Source: Chaetomium olivaceum (Eukaryota; Ascomycota; Sordariomycetes; Sordariales; Chaetomiaceae). Taken from it: 64,000 bases of DNA. Location of the stretch: contig JAYWVB010000080.1 in the NCBI GenBank assembly GCA_039881045.1, positions 30,665-94,664 of the forward strand, read 5' to 3'. Below, piece by piece: positions 33,142 through 46,140 of the stretch (position 1 is its first letter; each line of letters begins with the position of its first letter). The notes under the pieces were generated by a model. That model made no database searches. It was not told the origin of the DNA and was given only the letters and a program-made list of their open reading frames with translations. Made by a program: the position numbers and the translations under genes.

Positions 33142-36100
33142 AAACCTCGTATCAATACTTCCATTCAAGACTGTGATGTTTTTCATACTGGCATCCCGTA
33201 TTCAACACACACTTGGCGTTAAGGATCTCAACTATACCTAATATATCGTTACTCTGGTTCAAACTCACCCAAGGCGCCAAAGCACACCTGCTCTATGTAA
33301 ACTAAATGCCCATGAACACTTTTCGGCCCGGGGCTCGGATGATGGGCTATTTAATATTACGCCCCGTCCAATGAGCTAGCCAATGTCCCTTGCCACATAC
33401 ACTTGGTGTTTAGGTCTGGAGCCATGGTGGCACGATAGATCAGAATTATGTAATGGACCCCCCGCCCAGTGTTTACAGAGCGGCGGATGAGATGCAAGCC
33501 AAAACCAGGGCACCATGAGGCGAGTGGATAAGGGAAGAACTCGGGCATACGCTTGATTTGCGGTTGACGATGACACGATGGACCAGGGATGAAAATGTTA
33601 CAAGCGGGGAGCAAAGCGGTATTCCGAGTTCGCCACCCGGGCCGCCAAAATATATGGCTTCTGGTTGGGGATCGGGGTTCATTTCGCCCCCTGATCGGCA
33701 ACGGGTTGCGATTTACGTTCCCACGGTCTTCCCCCGAGAACCACAGAGTTTCCCGAAGGACTGGCGGACAGATTAGCTTCTCAGGTGGGCATTGGGAATC
33801 AACAAACGCAGAGGAATTGTTGGCCTGGCACATCTGCTCCCTCTGGCCAAAAAAACTGATACACCAAAAATAAAATAAAGAAGACAAAAAGTCAGAGATT
33901 TTGTTCCACTTAGTTTTCTTAATTTCGGGTTCAATTTGCCAAAAGTAAAGACAAAAAGTCAGAGATTTTGTTCCAACTTCGTTCTCTTAAGTTCGGGTTC
34001 GATTTGACCGAGAAATATCGCATCAAGACAGCACTGTGTACTTTTTGGTGTATCGGTCTTTTTACCCAGCAGGAGATCTGCTCAGAAGATGAGGTCCAGA
34101 GCATTGACTGGCACGGTGAGGGACCGATCAATCGTCCGGGACCTGCGGGTACCTGGTCCGATTCCCCGTGGACCGGGCCGGACGGGCTGTATATATGTAC
34201 AAGATAACCAGACGGTAAAAGCTTCGTCCTTAGGCCCGTGGTTGTTTTTTTGAAGTTTCACTTTGGTCTGGCTGTATTGCATGTGCCGTGAGCCCACGAG
34301 GAAATAATGCTTGCCATTCCGGTGTAGTGACCAGCTAGCGCGCCCTCCATGACTTTTCTAGTCTATCAGAGATATTGTGTGAATGGGGCTAGCAGTCGTC
34401 ACTCATTTTGCTAGCGGGTCGATGAAAAGGCTTGGTTGTTGCGTTCTCGTGAAGAGTGGATGGAGTGCATTGTCCTCAGTGCAGAGTTGTTCCACAACAC
34501 GGCCAATAGCAAGACAAGGAAATGGGCATGGTTTGACGATGTTGCTTCCCCATTGGTCTTGAGGAAGAAGGGGGGGTGTGACGTCTGGCAGTTCGCCAGT
34601 GTAGGGGCAGCGTGCGTTGTCCCGTCGACTCTCTACAAGACGGCAGCTGTCATCAGTTGCTGCTGGCATTTCGAATGCTTAATCATCGTGAGTGAATGGA
34701 AACGAAGGCAAATAGTTCGTTACCACTTCCCAACCCGCAACCCACAAGATGGCACTAGGGCATGCATACACGTGGCCCAGAACCATGAAGATATCGCAAA
34801 CATCGTGAGATATGCCGTTTTCGCCAGGCATCTAGGCTTGGTTAACCGGCTGGGTTAGACGCCACCAGGGTAGCATGCCGGGCCGAATAAATGTGAATAG
34901 CGTAGCGAATGCTGCCAAAAACCCTTGACCATTGTGTGTGGCGTCGTTGCCCTGGCAGATCTGGTGGTGGCACGGGATGCCGGACCCGAGACTACCGTCC
35001 GCCGTCTCGGAGGCGACCACCACACCATACTACGTACCAATCCTCTTGAAGGACCTCTGCCATATGCGGGATGTCCCTATGCAGCACAACCCGCTTCGAT
35101 GGTACTCCCCACTTAGATTACGTGCAGCGGCCGGAAATTGCATGCACCACTCTGCACGAACAGATCACGGGGCCCTTTTGCTGCCGGTTTTGTTGATGGC
35201 TGGGTGCCATGGGCTGGCTCGTCAGGGAGCATCAGGTCCCGTTTCGCGGGTCTGCAAACTAGAAACGGCTTGCTGTGTTGCCGTTGTCACAGTGAATTGA
35301 GGGCGGGATCGGGTTGGATGATTAGTGGGTAAGCGGGAATATAAGCTCCCCTACCAAGATCACAACCCTCCTGAAAGACCCTGATAAACATCATTTGCAG
35401 CCCGCTGGGTGTCTTTTTGAAATGGAATGAATTAATAGACGTCCAATCCCATATGGTGGTAAATAAGGGGTAAGTAACTAAAGGGCGAGCAAGCTTGGGA
35501 CGACGTTGTTCCGAGGATGATTTGTCCCGACCGGTGACTTGCCCCGCTTCTCCAAGAGCAGCTTGGAGTTGGAGGTTGGAGAAGGCCAACGAGTCTGACA
35601 AGGATTAGACAGGGGCTGGGGAGGGCCGCTGGTGGTGGCTCATGCTTGAAGCTCCTGAAAAGGTTGTTCAAGGAGGGTTGGCTGTGCAGTAACTAGCCAT
35701 CTGGTTGCCTGCAATTTCGCTGCTGGGAGAGAAGCCGCGACTCGCGGAGAACGCCCTTTGCATTATTGTTTTGTTTCGAGTTGCCGGTGAGGGAATTTGG
35801 CGTTTGGAATCAGAGAGCGTCGGGAGCGTTGGTTTGGTTTGATGCCGGTGTCGCAGATACGCGAGGAGGGCCCGATCCCGCTGGCAGCAGGGAGCTGGCG
35901 AATCCGAGACACAGCAGCGACACGAGCTTGCATCGTCTGCTGCAAGCCTGGACACCCCGGCCATGCGCCTGACCGTTTATTGTGCGTGACCAGATGGTGC
36001 TTCACCCCGATTCCAGTGCTCGCAGTGTTCCGGAACGGACAGTGAGTGGGTTTCTTACTTATCCTACCCATCTCGGTTTTCGGAGCGAGTCTCAACGCAA

Positions 36101-39100
36101 TCTGGATCAAGTGGGAAGTGGGAACTTACGACGGCGTTCGGAAGGCTGTACGTTGTTATTTGATATTAGCCCGCGCGGACTGCGATATTGAGTTGGCAGT
36201 CTCTGGGGAGGGCGTGGTTGAGCAGTCAACTATCCCGCGATCCATTGCTCTCACCACGAGGGCGGAATACAGGATTGCACTCGCAACCTCGAAGTCGATG
36301 GGTTGCTGTTGGGACAGTGCGGGGTCGTTTCAGGGGCAGCCCGCAGATGCGTGCGTTTGCACACTGCTCGATAGAACACCGTCAACGGAGGCCGGATTTC
36401 ATGTGCTGGAAGGGAAAAAAGACTGGTATAGCAAGCTACAATACCAAGTGCGAACGTGTGAAAATGAGACACTTTTCGGTTTCCTGTTCCAGATGTTACT
36501 GCTGAAATGCTCCCCCTCCATCTTGGCTGGTTTCCATCCAAGGGGACGGCCCAAGCTCTGGGAGCTTGGGCCACGCAATGCCCCGCGATGCGGCTTATCT
36601 GTGTTTACCCCTCCAAGACATCCCTTATCACCCTCCCGTTTTTGAGGTCCATGGCGGGGTAAAATGGCTTCGGCGACATTGGAAGTGTCCGACCGAAAAG
36701 GGTTCGAGGAAACATATTCATTGCACTAGTACCTTTGAACTGGGTTAGCGACGAATTGAGTTGATGGACACGGACCGCCAGATTCATCGCGGTTTAAATT
36801 GCCGTGGGTGGTGCAAAGTTCTGCGACCCGCAACATTTGGTGGTTCGGGTCAAATCCTGACTTCCAGGTTGCTTCCAGGTTGCTGTGTGTTTCAACCCGA
36901 ACCCACAAAACAAACTGAACCGTAGGCCTTGTTGCGTGGGGGCGGGTTCTCAGCTTATTCTGTCGGCCACCAGTCAACACCTCAAGGATAACTGGTCGGG
37001 ATCCCCATTGTTGTTCTGGTGGCGAGTATGGTTAACGCAAAATGGACACTTGCTCGAGAGGTAGGTGAGATCTCGCGGCATGTCGAGGTTTGGCTGACAC
37101 CCTCCCGTTGCGCGCTGCTGGCTTGTCTGAGCAACGCAGCCATTAGCCTAGGTTTCTGCCCAACAGGCTCGAAACGGCCGTTATCCCGTGTCTTAATCGT
37201 GGGACCCCGGATTGGGCATCATGGTTCGAAATTACATCGTTTCCTCAATACGTATTTTACGTTGCCTGGGAGGGTCAAGCTGCCCTACTAACGCGCTAAG
37301 CCGTGCGCAAAGCTCGGCAGAAGCTCACATAGGGCACAGGTACATATGGACAGACATCAACACCTCCTTGGTCACTCGGAACTGTCAACTGCTTGGGAAT
37401 GGGTCGAGCACCCCCACGGTTGCAGGAGTTCGTAGTGGGGCAAGCCCCCGAAATTTGGGTAGAGTCTTTTGGCGAAACTGGAGCTCCTGTGGACTGTGGA
37501 TGTCCAGAGAGCAAGTCCGAGGCAGAAATAATCTATTGGCTTTCGTTACCAATTCTAGCACCGGCATGGCCCCATGGTGACAAGCAGACGGGGAACGGCT
37601 ATATTAATAGAGTCGCTCGACTGTCGATCAAGGAACGACTGGTTTCTCAATATTTGGTGGAGCACCAGGGCACCTTCCGAAGATCGCCCCTGCTTGTCTT
37701 GAAAGTCAAGGTTCGGACACTTGCCCACGCAATATCCAACTCCGTCCCGAGTACCGGGAATGGCGGGGGCATTCAGACGTCTGCTGGATTACTTTTCCAA
37801 TCCACTCGACCTGGGCTGGATCAAGTCATGTGGAATGCAAATACGTCGCGGCACGCATCAAGACGACCTACGTAGATCCCGCATGGACCGATCCCGGGAC
37901 CTGCAAAAACTGGGACCTGCGATGACCGGTCTGTTTAGTATGACGGTGTTCCTTCTCTATTGGGACGTTACCTAACTGGATACAAGTGCAGGGCCCACAC
38001 AGAGTCCGGCAGCAAAGGGTCGACCGCAGGTCGAGAGCAGATACGGAGTCAAGCCGGTCGAGATAACTCCATACAATACGCTACCTATAAAATCACTGCA
38101 CACACTCGGGTTTCTCCAAAATAAGACCAACTGAAGCTTTATGTGATTAACGTATAGAATGCCGCCCTCTTGTATCTAACCGTGTTCTCTTCGTTGTCCA
38201 GGAGAGTCACATGATTCCGTCATTCACCGTTCCGCATTCTCCTGTCGCTGGACGTCGGTCGGTTCGTTCGTATTTTTAAGAAAAAGCGCATTGGCGGAGG
38301 AGCTCCGTTACGTTTTGGAATTTGGAAACAGTAATTACCTAAACAGAGTTACCTGCCAACTCATTGCATGCGAGTCTCGACTGATTTAACAGAAGATGAG
38401 GGTGTTCAACTACGTATTATACAAGTTTACCGTCAAGGTTGGCATGACGGTTAGGTTAAAAAAACTGGATACGGTCAATTTAGACAAGCTGATGCTGCTG
38501 CTTAACTTAACAGTCTGCAGTCATCAGAGGTATCCCGTGTGTGCGTCTTCATCCACCAACCCCTGATCCTATCCGGACAGTGAATCTGGCAGGGATATCC
38601 AGTTTATTGGGCGCTTGGGGCTCACCGCGCATGCCGCAGCTTTCCGAGACCAATGATTTGGCAACTCCTGACCCCGAGCGTTGTGGGCCGATGATTTGGG
38701 TAAGGAAATGGGACATGGGCAAGGCTATTTAAAGGATAAATGTTTTCAAGGACCACCGACGCCCATGATATTCGAGAGCGCTTGTTGCCGGAGCGGATGG
38801 TTGCTTCCTGCTTCCAGGTTCCTGGCGGGTCGCTTCTGGTCATGGCTGACAAAAACCTTTGACTATCAGATGGCATGTGTATGCACCCGTCGGACACTGT
38901 GAAGGCAGAAAAGGTGGGAAAATTTCGATCACAAGAGGAATAGCGTGCTTCCGGACCTCGTCAATCACACGGAAGGCTGCTGCGCCGCCATGCACAGAAG
39001 CCCACTGCAGCACAGCGATACAGGCGACCACCAGGCTTTTCCAGAAACGATCGGCCTGCCTGCGTCCTCCTCTGCAAGCCTTGGAACCTGCACCGAGTTC

Positions 39101-40705
39101 CGAGAGAAACGGGCAGATTGCATATCAACCTTGTCCCGTTGGCATGGAAAAGGCACTGGTTTGGCTCGTCCGACAGAGGCGGACAGGAGTTGGTGAGAAG
39201 GGCGCTGCGCCTTTGCCGACGACGTCTTGGTACTTTTTGAAACCCGGGCCGCCGCCGAGCTCGGCTGGCAGGATAGATACTGCTGCATTGCCTGGGTAGA
39301 AACAATGTAAAAAAGAAATACCTGAGGGTATGCGCACCGTTGATGATTTTGTTGTTTGAAAGGTTCGTTGCCAACAAGCAGCCAATACCGAGGCCGCAAT
39401 TGCTGGCCCAATTACCTATCGGCAATGCCCACCAGGCGACGCGGAAGGTAACGACACTGTACTTTTCATGCTGCATGCGTCCTTGGTTGACGGTGCATTG
39501 ACTGCTAGATGAGCCCAATGATGGAGGTGAGAGAGGAAATAGGCACGATAGCACAGGCCGCCACCCTCCAACTTCAAAGCTCACGGTCCCAATATTCGGG
39601 ACAAATCGACGATGTATGAGGGTGTTGTCAGTGATGGCCCGCAGTCAAGTCAGACGGTGGTGGATGTTGTGCGGAGTCTGCAGCGTTGGTGAGAATGGAA
39701 GAACCTGAAAGCCGCCACCCGCCATTTTCCATTTCACAACCTGGGAGTAACAGTGCGAGCTTGTGGACAGGGCAGGGTGTTTTCTGACTCACGGCCAAAC
39801 TGGCTCCACTCCGAGATGTCTCTGCATGCCATTCGGCGCCAGGTGTTGGCAGCCTGTTTCTCAACGCAGCGACCCAGACCGTGTGGTGAACTTGATATTA
39901 ACCATGGTCGTGCGTGGGCCATTGTGCGAGGATCGCCCGTCCTTCCTTCGCAATTGAGGTATTGGCCCGGTACCACGAGACCCGGTGCTCTTGCATCGAG
40001 CGTGAGCAAAGTCGAGTACCTTACGTATCCTCCGGGTGCATTGCTAGCGTAGTCCGTTAGCTTCTCTTAATCCTTACTGTGCTACTGTTATGACCTGGCT
40101 TAGCCGCCATGCTGGGATTTCCGCCCGTGGCCTTGCACCCCAATTTCGCCATCCGCAGGTCGCACCGTTTTGGGCAATCTGGCCAAGCCAGCTAGGATCC
40201 AGGGGAGTTCCAGGGACCACACACTGTTTCCCGGGCGTGCCCTCCAATCCGTGTGTGGTTCATGCTCCCGCCTCCACCGAATCCGACAGCAGCCATACCT
40301 CTCTGCTCTCGCACCACAACTTGTTCAGCGCGTGGGATGCGATCGGAATCCCAAACACTGAAGTCGACAATAAAATCTTGCAGCTACCTCAACGAGTATA
40401 GAAGCCAGCCAACAATTGCATTAGAAGAGCATGCCACAGTCGACCTTGTCGCCGCGCCCCTCATCTCTCTCTCCCAGCCTCCAATAGAGCTAGCTTTTGC
40501 TCCCCAACTACCTTACCCGCCCGCCGCCTACCGCTGTCGCTGCCTCCTTCCTGCCTGCCTGCTGCTGCTCCCCACTCTCCTGACCTGCTCCGACACACCG
40601 AGCAAGCAAAGGTCCTTCGTTCACTGCTCCCGAAACTCGCGCTCTGTTCCACCGCACTAAGTCGCCCGACCGCTCTGAAACCGACAAAATCCCGCCACCA
40701 GGACG
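33142..40705. other. 7.5-kb gene-poor region
   Basis: No protein family is recognisable on either strand. The longest frames (for example 36046-36645 plus and 38961-39584 minus) have compositions unlike the neighbouring genes and no domain. Visible structure: a MITE-like inverted repeat with a 67-bp tandem duplication at 33856-34056, an imperfect tandem CTTCCAGGTTG at 36869-36891, and local AT-rich stretches near 38100-38500. The right end (about 40430-40705) is CT-rich and is probably the leader of the transcription factor gene. The region may contain long upstream regulatory DNA or non-coding transcripts, which cannot be shown from sequence alone. Confidence 0.55.
33856..34056. repeat. MITE-like inverted repeat with internal 67-bp tandem duplication
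   Basis: CTGATACACCAAAAA at 33856-33870 is the inverted partner of TTTTTGGTGTATCGG at 34042-34056 (one mismatch), and the similarity extends imperfectly about 12 bases outward. Between them a 67-bp unit starting AGACAAAAAGTCAGAGATTT is present twice (33882 and 33949), with several differences later in the unit. Size, AT-rich composition and lack of coding potential suit a miniature inverted-repeat element. No clear target duplication is visible. Confidence 0.5.
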
Positions 40706-43700
40706 ATGACTGTGTCAAGCGACGCTGCTAGCAAGCTCGAGGCTGTCGCTACAATGTCCAATTCGTCGACGCCTTCGGCTGCGAGCGGCACCGCGCCCGC
40801 AGGCGACGAAGCTGGTAGGTTCGCCCAACAAAAACCACACAGCACAGCGCTTGTTTGAAGCCTCACGAGTTTTGCAATCAATCGTGCCCTACCTCGATTT
40901 TCCTGTGGTCGGAGCGCGAGCTGGTTAGCTAACAAGTCGTTCTTCCCATCCAAAAGCCTCAACCATCATGGTCAACACCAAGGCCCCCGCTGCCTTCCCG
41001 CCGCCCAAGACCGATAAACCTCGCCCCCACATCTGCGGCACTTGCCAGCGCTCTTTCGCCCGCTTGGAACATCTAAAGCGACATGAGCGGTCGCACACCA
41101 AGGAGAAGCCATTCCAGTGTCCCGAATGCGCACGGTGCTTTGCTCGCCGTGACCTGTTATTGCGCCACCAGCAGAAGCTGCATCAGACGACGACGCCGTC
41201 GTCCCGACCCCGCAATCGCCGCGAGAGCGCGAGTGGGGCGACGCCGGGTGCTAGCCGGGTCCGGAAGAATAGTGTCGCGGGCCCCGGTGCCGCTGCCGTT
41301 AGCAATAATGCCGCGTCCATGAGGCCCAGGGCAAACACGATCAGTCATATCGATAACACGGCCATCCAGATGATGGCCGCTGCTACCGCCCAGGTCTCGA
41401 GGATGCCGCCCACCCATAGCCGCCATCCAAGCCTGATCGGGCTGCCAACCCATCACGGCCTTGAAGCCTATGGCATGGCTTCAGCCCTGGCCCATCGCGG
41501 AGCGCCTCTCGGCTTGCCCAAGCTCGAGACGCACGGGATTAGCGGCATGGATTTCTCCGGCGGCCTTAGGACAGCCCCGGCAATGCCATTCGGTTCCGAG
41601 TTCGACATGGACGGCAGCTTGTTTTTTGGCGGCTCCCCGGGCTCCACTATCAATCCCAACGCTCTTCACTACAACGACTCCCCGCCCTCGATGGCTATGG
41701 ACGCCCTTTCGTCATTCCCACATGGGCTCCCCGACATGTCGGCCGCCACCCAATCGCTGGACGAGTTCGATTGGGTAACAGGCTTCGACCACACAATGTC
41801 GTTCAACAATGGGCCGGTAGAGACCGCCGTGGACGGTTCCTCGCCCTCGGCACTCAGCACCACAAGTCAGAGCGGTATCAGCGACGTCATGGTGGACGGT
41901 TCGAACCACCACACCGCAACGGCGGCAACGAGCTCGATGTGGCAGACATCCATCATGGGCCCCCCACAAATGGGCAACCCTTTCGCCCTTGACATGAGCG
42001 GATCTGTCTTCCCAGATCTCTTGAACGGCGCGCCCGTGTCGCCGCAACCGTCGTCCGCCAAACCCATGGGGGAGACATATTTCTCAACCCCTTCGCCCTC
42101 GCTGCTCTCGAGCTTGAACACGCAGAACATGAACCAAGCGCTCAATTTTGGTGCCGGTCCGGAGACGCCGTCCTCGATGAATGGTAGTAATCATGGCACC
42201 CTACCCGTCTCGACAATCACTGATTCAACAAGAAATGCCATCCTAGGTGCCCTGTCGGCCTCCCAGGCGTCCCAGTTTGGTACGCGCAGGTACTCGTTCG
42301 CCACGCCGACGTCCCCTCTCGCCACCCAGCCGTCCCCGATCACCGCCAGCACCGCCGCGGGCACCGCCAACGCCGTCGCCAGCAATCCCGACCAGCTCGG
42401 CTCCCTACCAACAACCCGAGACCTCCAGCGATACGTCGGTGCATATTTGCGATACTTCCACCCCCACCTGCCGTTTGTGCACATACCGACGCTGACGTTC
42501 GATTTTCCTGCGCAATTGTTGGCTAACGGGCGAAATAGCGGCATTGGGGGGAGCGGGTGTTTGCTTCTTTCTATGGCGGCCATTGGCGCCTTGTTTGAGT
42601 TGGAGCACCAGGCATCCATGGAATTGTTCGGGATGGCCAAGAAGATGATCCAGCTGTATCTCGACGAGCGGAGGAAGGCGAACGTAAGAAAGGCAGAATC
42701 CATTCGGCGCACTCCCATGTCGGACCACAGTTCACAGCAGCAGGAACCCCTCGTCGAGACTCCCGTGTGGTTGGTTCAGGCCATGCTCCTGAATGTCGTG
42801 TATGGTCATAACTGCGGGGACAAGCGGTCTGGTGAGATAGCGTCCACCCACGCTGCCGCATTAGTAAGTCTTGCGCAGGGAGCAGAGCTGCTGCGGCCAG
42901 TACGAATTGAACCTTCGGCCAAGGACGTCGAAATGGCGGATGCTGACGGCGCCGGCGGGTGGAACGGGCCCGGAAGACAACACGCCGATGAGCACGCCGA
43001 GTGGCTGCGCTGGCGGACTATTGAGGAGCGGAAACGGACACTCTATGCTGTCTTCACTCTATCTAGCCTCCTCGTGTCGGCGTATAATCACACACCAGCC
43101 CTCACGAACTCGGAGATTCTGCTCGATCTACCCTGTGACGAAGAATTTTTCGCCGCAGAGAGCGCCGCCGTTTTCCAGTCCAAGGGCGGAGTGGCAACAG
43201 CTAATCACAATCGGATGACCTTCCACGAAGCTCTGGGGAAGTTGCTGCGTACAAACGAGAAGCAGTACACGCGTCCCTTTACTAACGCCCACCAAGCCTT
43301 CGGTTCGGCGCTCAATGCCAGCGACTTACCCGAGAGCGACCTGAAACCGAGTAGCTTCGGCTGCCTGATATTGATTAATGCGCTGCACAACTACATTTGG
43401 GAGACGCGTCAGCGGCATCATAACAAGATTTGGACAAACGAGGAAACTGAGAAGATGCACCGTCATATCGAACCGGCGCTTCGGGCGTGGCACGCTGCCT
43501 GGGCGACCAACCCGCAGCATAGCGCTGAACGCCCAAATCCCCACGGCGCAGGGCCGCTGTCGGCAGACTGCATCCCGCTGTTGGATCTTGCCTATGTCCG
43601 CCTCTTTGTCAACCTCTCACGGTCCAAGGAGAAATTCTGGCAGCGCGATTGGGACGGGATGGCCGAAGAGTTGGCCAGGGGCTCTGAGATTATCCAGCAC

Positions 43701-44538
43701 GCCGAGCATTCGCCGGCTTCTAACGCCGACTCGGCCGTCACTGATCCTTCGAGCACACCTGGGACGACCTCTCTTACGGTCGATACGCCGTCGACTCATA
43801 CTTCCTCCCCGGAATTTGGGGTCTCAAAGTTGCCACTTTCGAGCTGTGTCAGTGCTGGGCTGACCTCGCTACCGCTCCAGCCTCAGGCGCAGGGCTCGAC
43901 CAGCCGATCCACATCTCGGAGAGAGAAACACTTACGGAAAGCTGCATTCTTTGCGTCCGAGTCTCTTTCCGTTTCCGACAAGCTCGGCGTTACCTTTGCC
44001 AACTTGACCAGCCGCGAGTTGCCTCTACAGGCCACGCTTTGTGCATTCGACTGTGCTCAGGTTCTTGCTGAGTGGGTTGCCACTCTTCAGGACCGCGTTG
44101 GACGCTATCTTGGAATACTCGGCCGGGATAGTGTTGATTTTTCGCAAGTGCCCGCGATTATGCTGCTCGAGGAAGAGGATGTGAAACTACTGGCGAAGAT
44201 CGATGAGATCATTCGTGGTGCCGAAGTCAAAATGAACATGGATCTGGCTCAACTTGGTGGTATGGGGGATAGCGGCACGGCCGTTACCGTTGGCATCGAC
44301 GGCAGACCCCAGATGGACGACAATGCGGGTTACGCGACGAAGCTCCTGCGGGTCACAGCGTACATGTTTGACAACGCTGCCGTATGGCCTGGTACGTGCA
44401 AAGGGGGGGGGAGGTGGATCGTTCCTCGACAACCTGCTAACAAAGTTTCTAGTGACTCGCCTGATCACGTCCTGCCTCGAGACCCATGCGAACCATATGC
44501 GTGCACGCGCAGAAAAGTCTATCGTCGCTCTTGGCTGA
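40706..44538 (+). CDS. C2H2 / Fungal_trans transcription factor (Adr1-like)
   Basis: A 1,209-aa nuclear regulator from exons 40706-40814, 40957-44391 and 44453-44538. The first intron joins GDEA to STIMVNTK; the second (GTACGT...CTAAC...TTCTAG) ends the protein as RARAEKSIVALG. Two adjacent C2H2 fingers, CGTCQRSFARLEHLKRH and CPECARCFARRDLLLRH (about residues 63-112), closely follow the yeast Adr1/Rsf2 pattern. A long Ser/Thr/Pro/Ala-rich stretch follows. The Fungal_trans domain starts around TTRDLQRYVGAYLRYFHPHLPF (about residue 520) and reaches about 900. The first exon adds 40 residues upstream of the more obvious ATG at 40968. Reading past 44391 without splicing gives a spurious tail to 44732. 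It lies at the end of a 7.5-kb gene-poor region. Confidence 0.9.
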
Positions 44539-46140
44539 AGTTTGGATGTTCTGGCGAACACGACTCCCACGACGCTTCTCCGCGACCAGCCGCCCGGTTC
44601 GATTGTCCTCAAACTCGACTTCAGTTACGGGCTACACTCTTTGAGTTACTTTTCGGTTCTTCAGGTTTCCACCGCGATATGATACCCCTCTATGTCATTC
44701 GTTCTGTCTCGGCGATTAGTCGGCGACCATGACCATCCGGGCCTGCCTGGAACGTGTGGCCAGTGGCTTTGTGCATGGCATGCCGCCTGTTACTTCCCAT
44801 TTGGAGCTTGGTGCATTTTTGTTGGCTACGCATTCGTTGCTTCTGGCTGGAGATGCCTTCGGTTTCGCATCGCGGCGTTGATTTTAGGTTCTAGTGAGGA
44901 TGATACGGAAAGGAGTCGGGAAACGGACTTGGGGACGGAAGGGCATGCGTGGGAACGAAGGCAGGAGATGTTGAAGGAGGTTGTTGATTGAGTTCCGGGA
45001 TCGCTTTGAGATTACACCATGGCAGCCAAAATGTCGGCTGTTTGACGAGTTGATGATGATATGCTCTGCCGGCTGGGGCTTTCTTCAGAGCCCAGGGGGG
45101 GCGGGGGTTGTCGATGGACTTCACGCAATATGCTCATTGGCTGTGCATAAAAACGGGATGTGGGATGAATGGATGGATGGGGTGGACGGGAATGCTAGCG
45201 AGGAGGCGAAAAGTATCGCTGTGAGGGAAAACCGGTGTATTTTTACTGTCGGCCAAAGGCGACAACAAAGGAGGCGTTGATAACGTTTGCGTTTTCGGTC
45301 CGAGGTGCCATTCTCCTCTGCATTTTCGATTCCCATGTGCGTGCATTGGGCCGAGGACGGTCTTGTTCTCGAAGGATGGACGAAAGGCCCCCCCGACCCG
45401 CCAACTTGCGTGTCTCAGATTTTTGCTTGCTTGCATCTGGCAGAAGTCCAGAATAAAAAAAAGAGCCAGGGCCCTGGCTGCATGATGGACGAGTCTGGGT
45501 GCGCGTGCCAAGTTCACTCGAAGCCAATTGGCCCTCAGAAATTTTACCCCCCGTTTCGCCTTGCCTGACTGAGCTTAAGTTCCCCCCTTTGGTGGATTCT
45601 TTCTTGCGGGGAGCGACCTGTGTTGATAAAACGGTGTCAGGGATGCACAGGACCCCAAATTCACGTGAAAATTGTCCCTGCTTTTTGTGTTCTGCATCGT
45701 CCATACGTGGGCCACCATTAGACCACGCTGGACGCTCACAGGAACTCAATGCCTCGCTCAACCCCGAGTCATCTCCTGCTGCCCCGTCCCGCTGTAAAAT
45801 ATTCGTACTTTGAGACTTTCGATGCGGCCTGCTCCCGGCTGACTGCAGCAAAGGGGGCCAAAGTGGAGGGGAAAATGTTGGGATCGATATGGTGCAATCT
45901 TAAACGTGTCCCCGGCCAAGAAAGCATGGATGCGGGTCGGTTGTTCATCTCTTGCCCATGGGCTGGCCCCGGCATTGTGGACATGCCTTGGTAGCGCAGG
46001 GGGCGGTCAACAAAAAAAATGAAACGGCGTGGAAGAAAAATGTGGTCTGTCCCGTCTGCCGCAGGCCGTTCTTCTCCTCCTTCCTCATCCCCTCCTTTCA
46101 TCACTGTCTTGCCCCAGATTCCTCGTTGCCAACCTTGAAG
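44539..46140. other. Intergenic region, no gene recognised
   Basis: About 1.6 kb between two plus-strand genes. It includes the 3' UTR of the transcription factor and the promoter of the desaturase. A frame extends upstream of the desaturase ATG to 45952 but encodes no plausible extension. Nothing else recognised. Confidence 0.5.

Noticed and set aside
36046..36645. 199-codon plus-strand frame in the gene-poor region
   Set aside because: Composition is irregular, there is no recognisable domain or intron context, and overlapping frames of similar length exist.
38961..39584. 207-codon minus-strand frame in the gene-poor region
   Set aside because: It has no domain and an odd Cys/Arg-rich composition; overlapping frames of similar size suggest chance.
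44392..44732. Extended C-terminus of the zinc-finger factor
   Set aside because: It is read-through of an intron with GTACGT donor, CTAAC branch site and TTCTAG acceptor; the spliced form ends at 44538.
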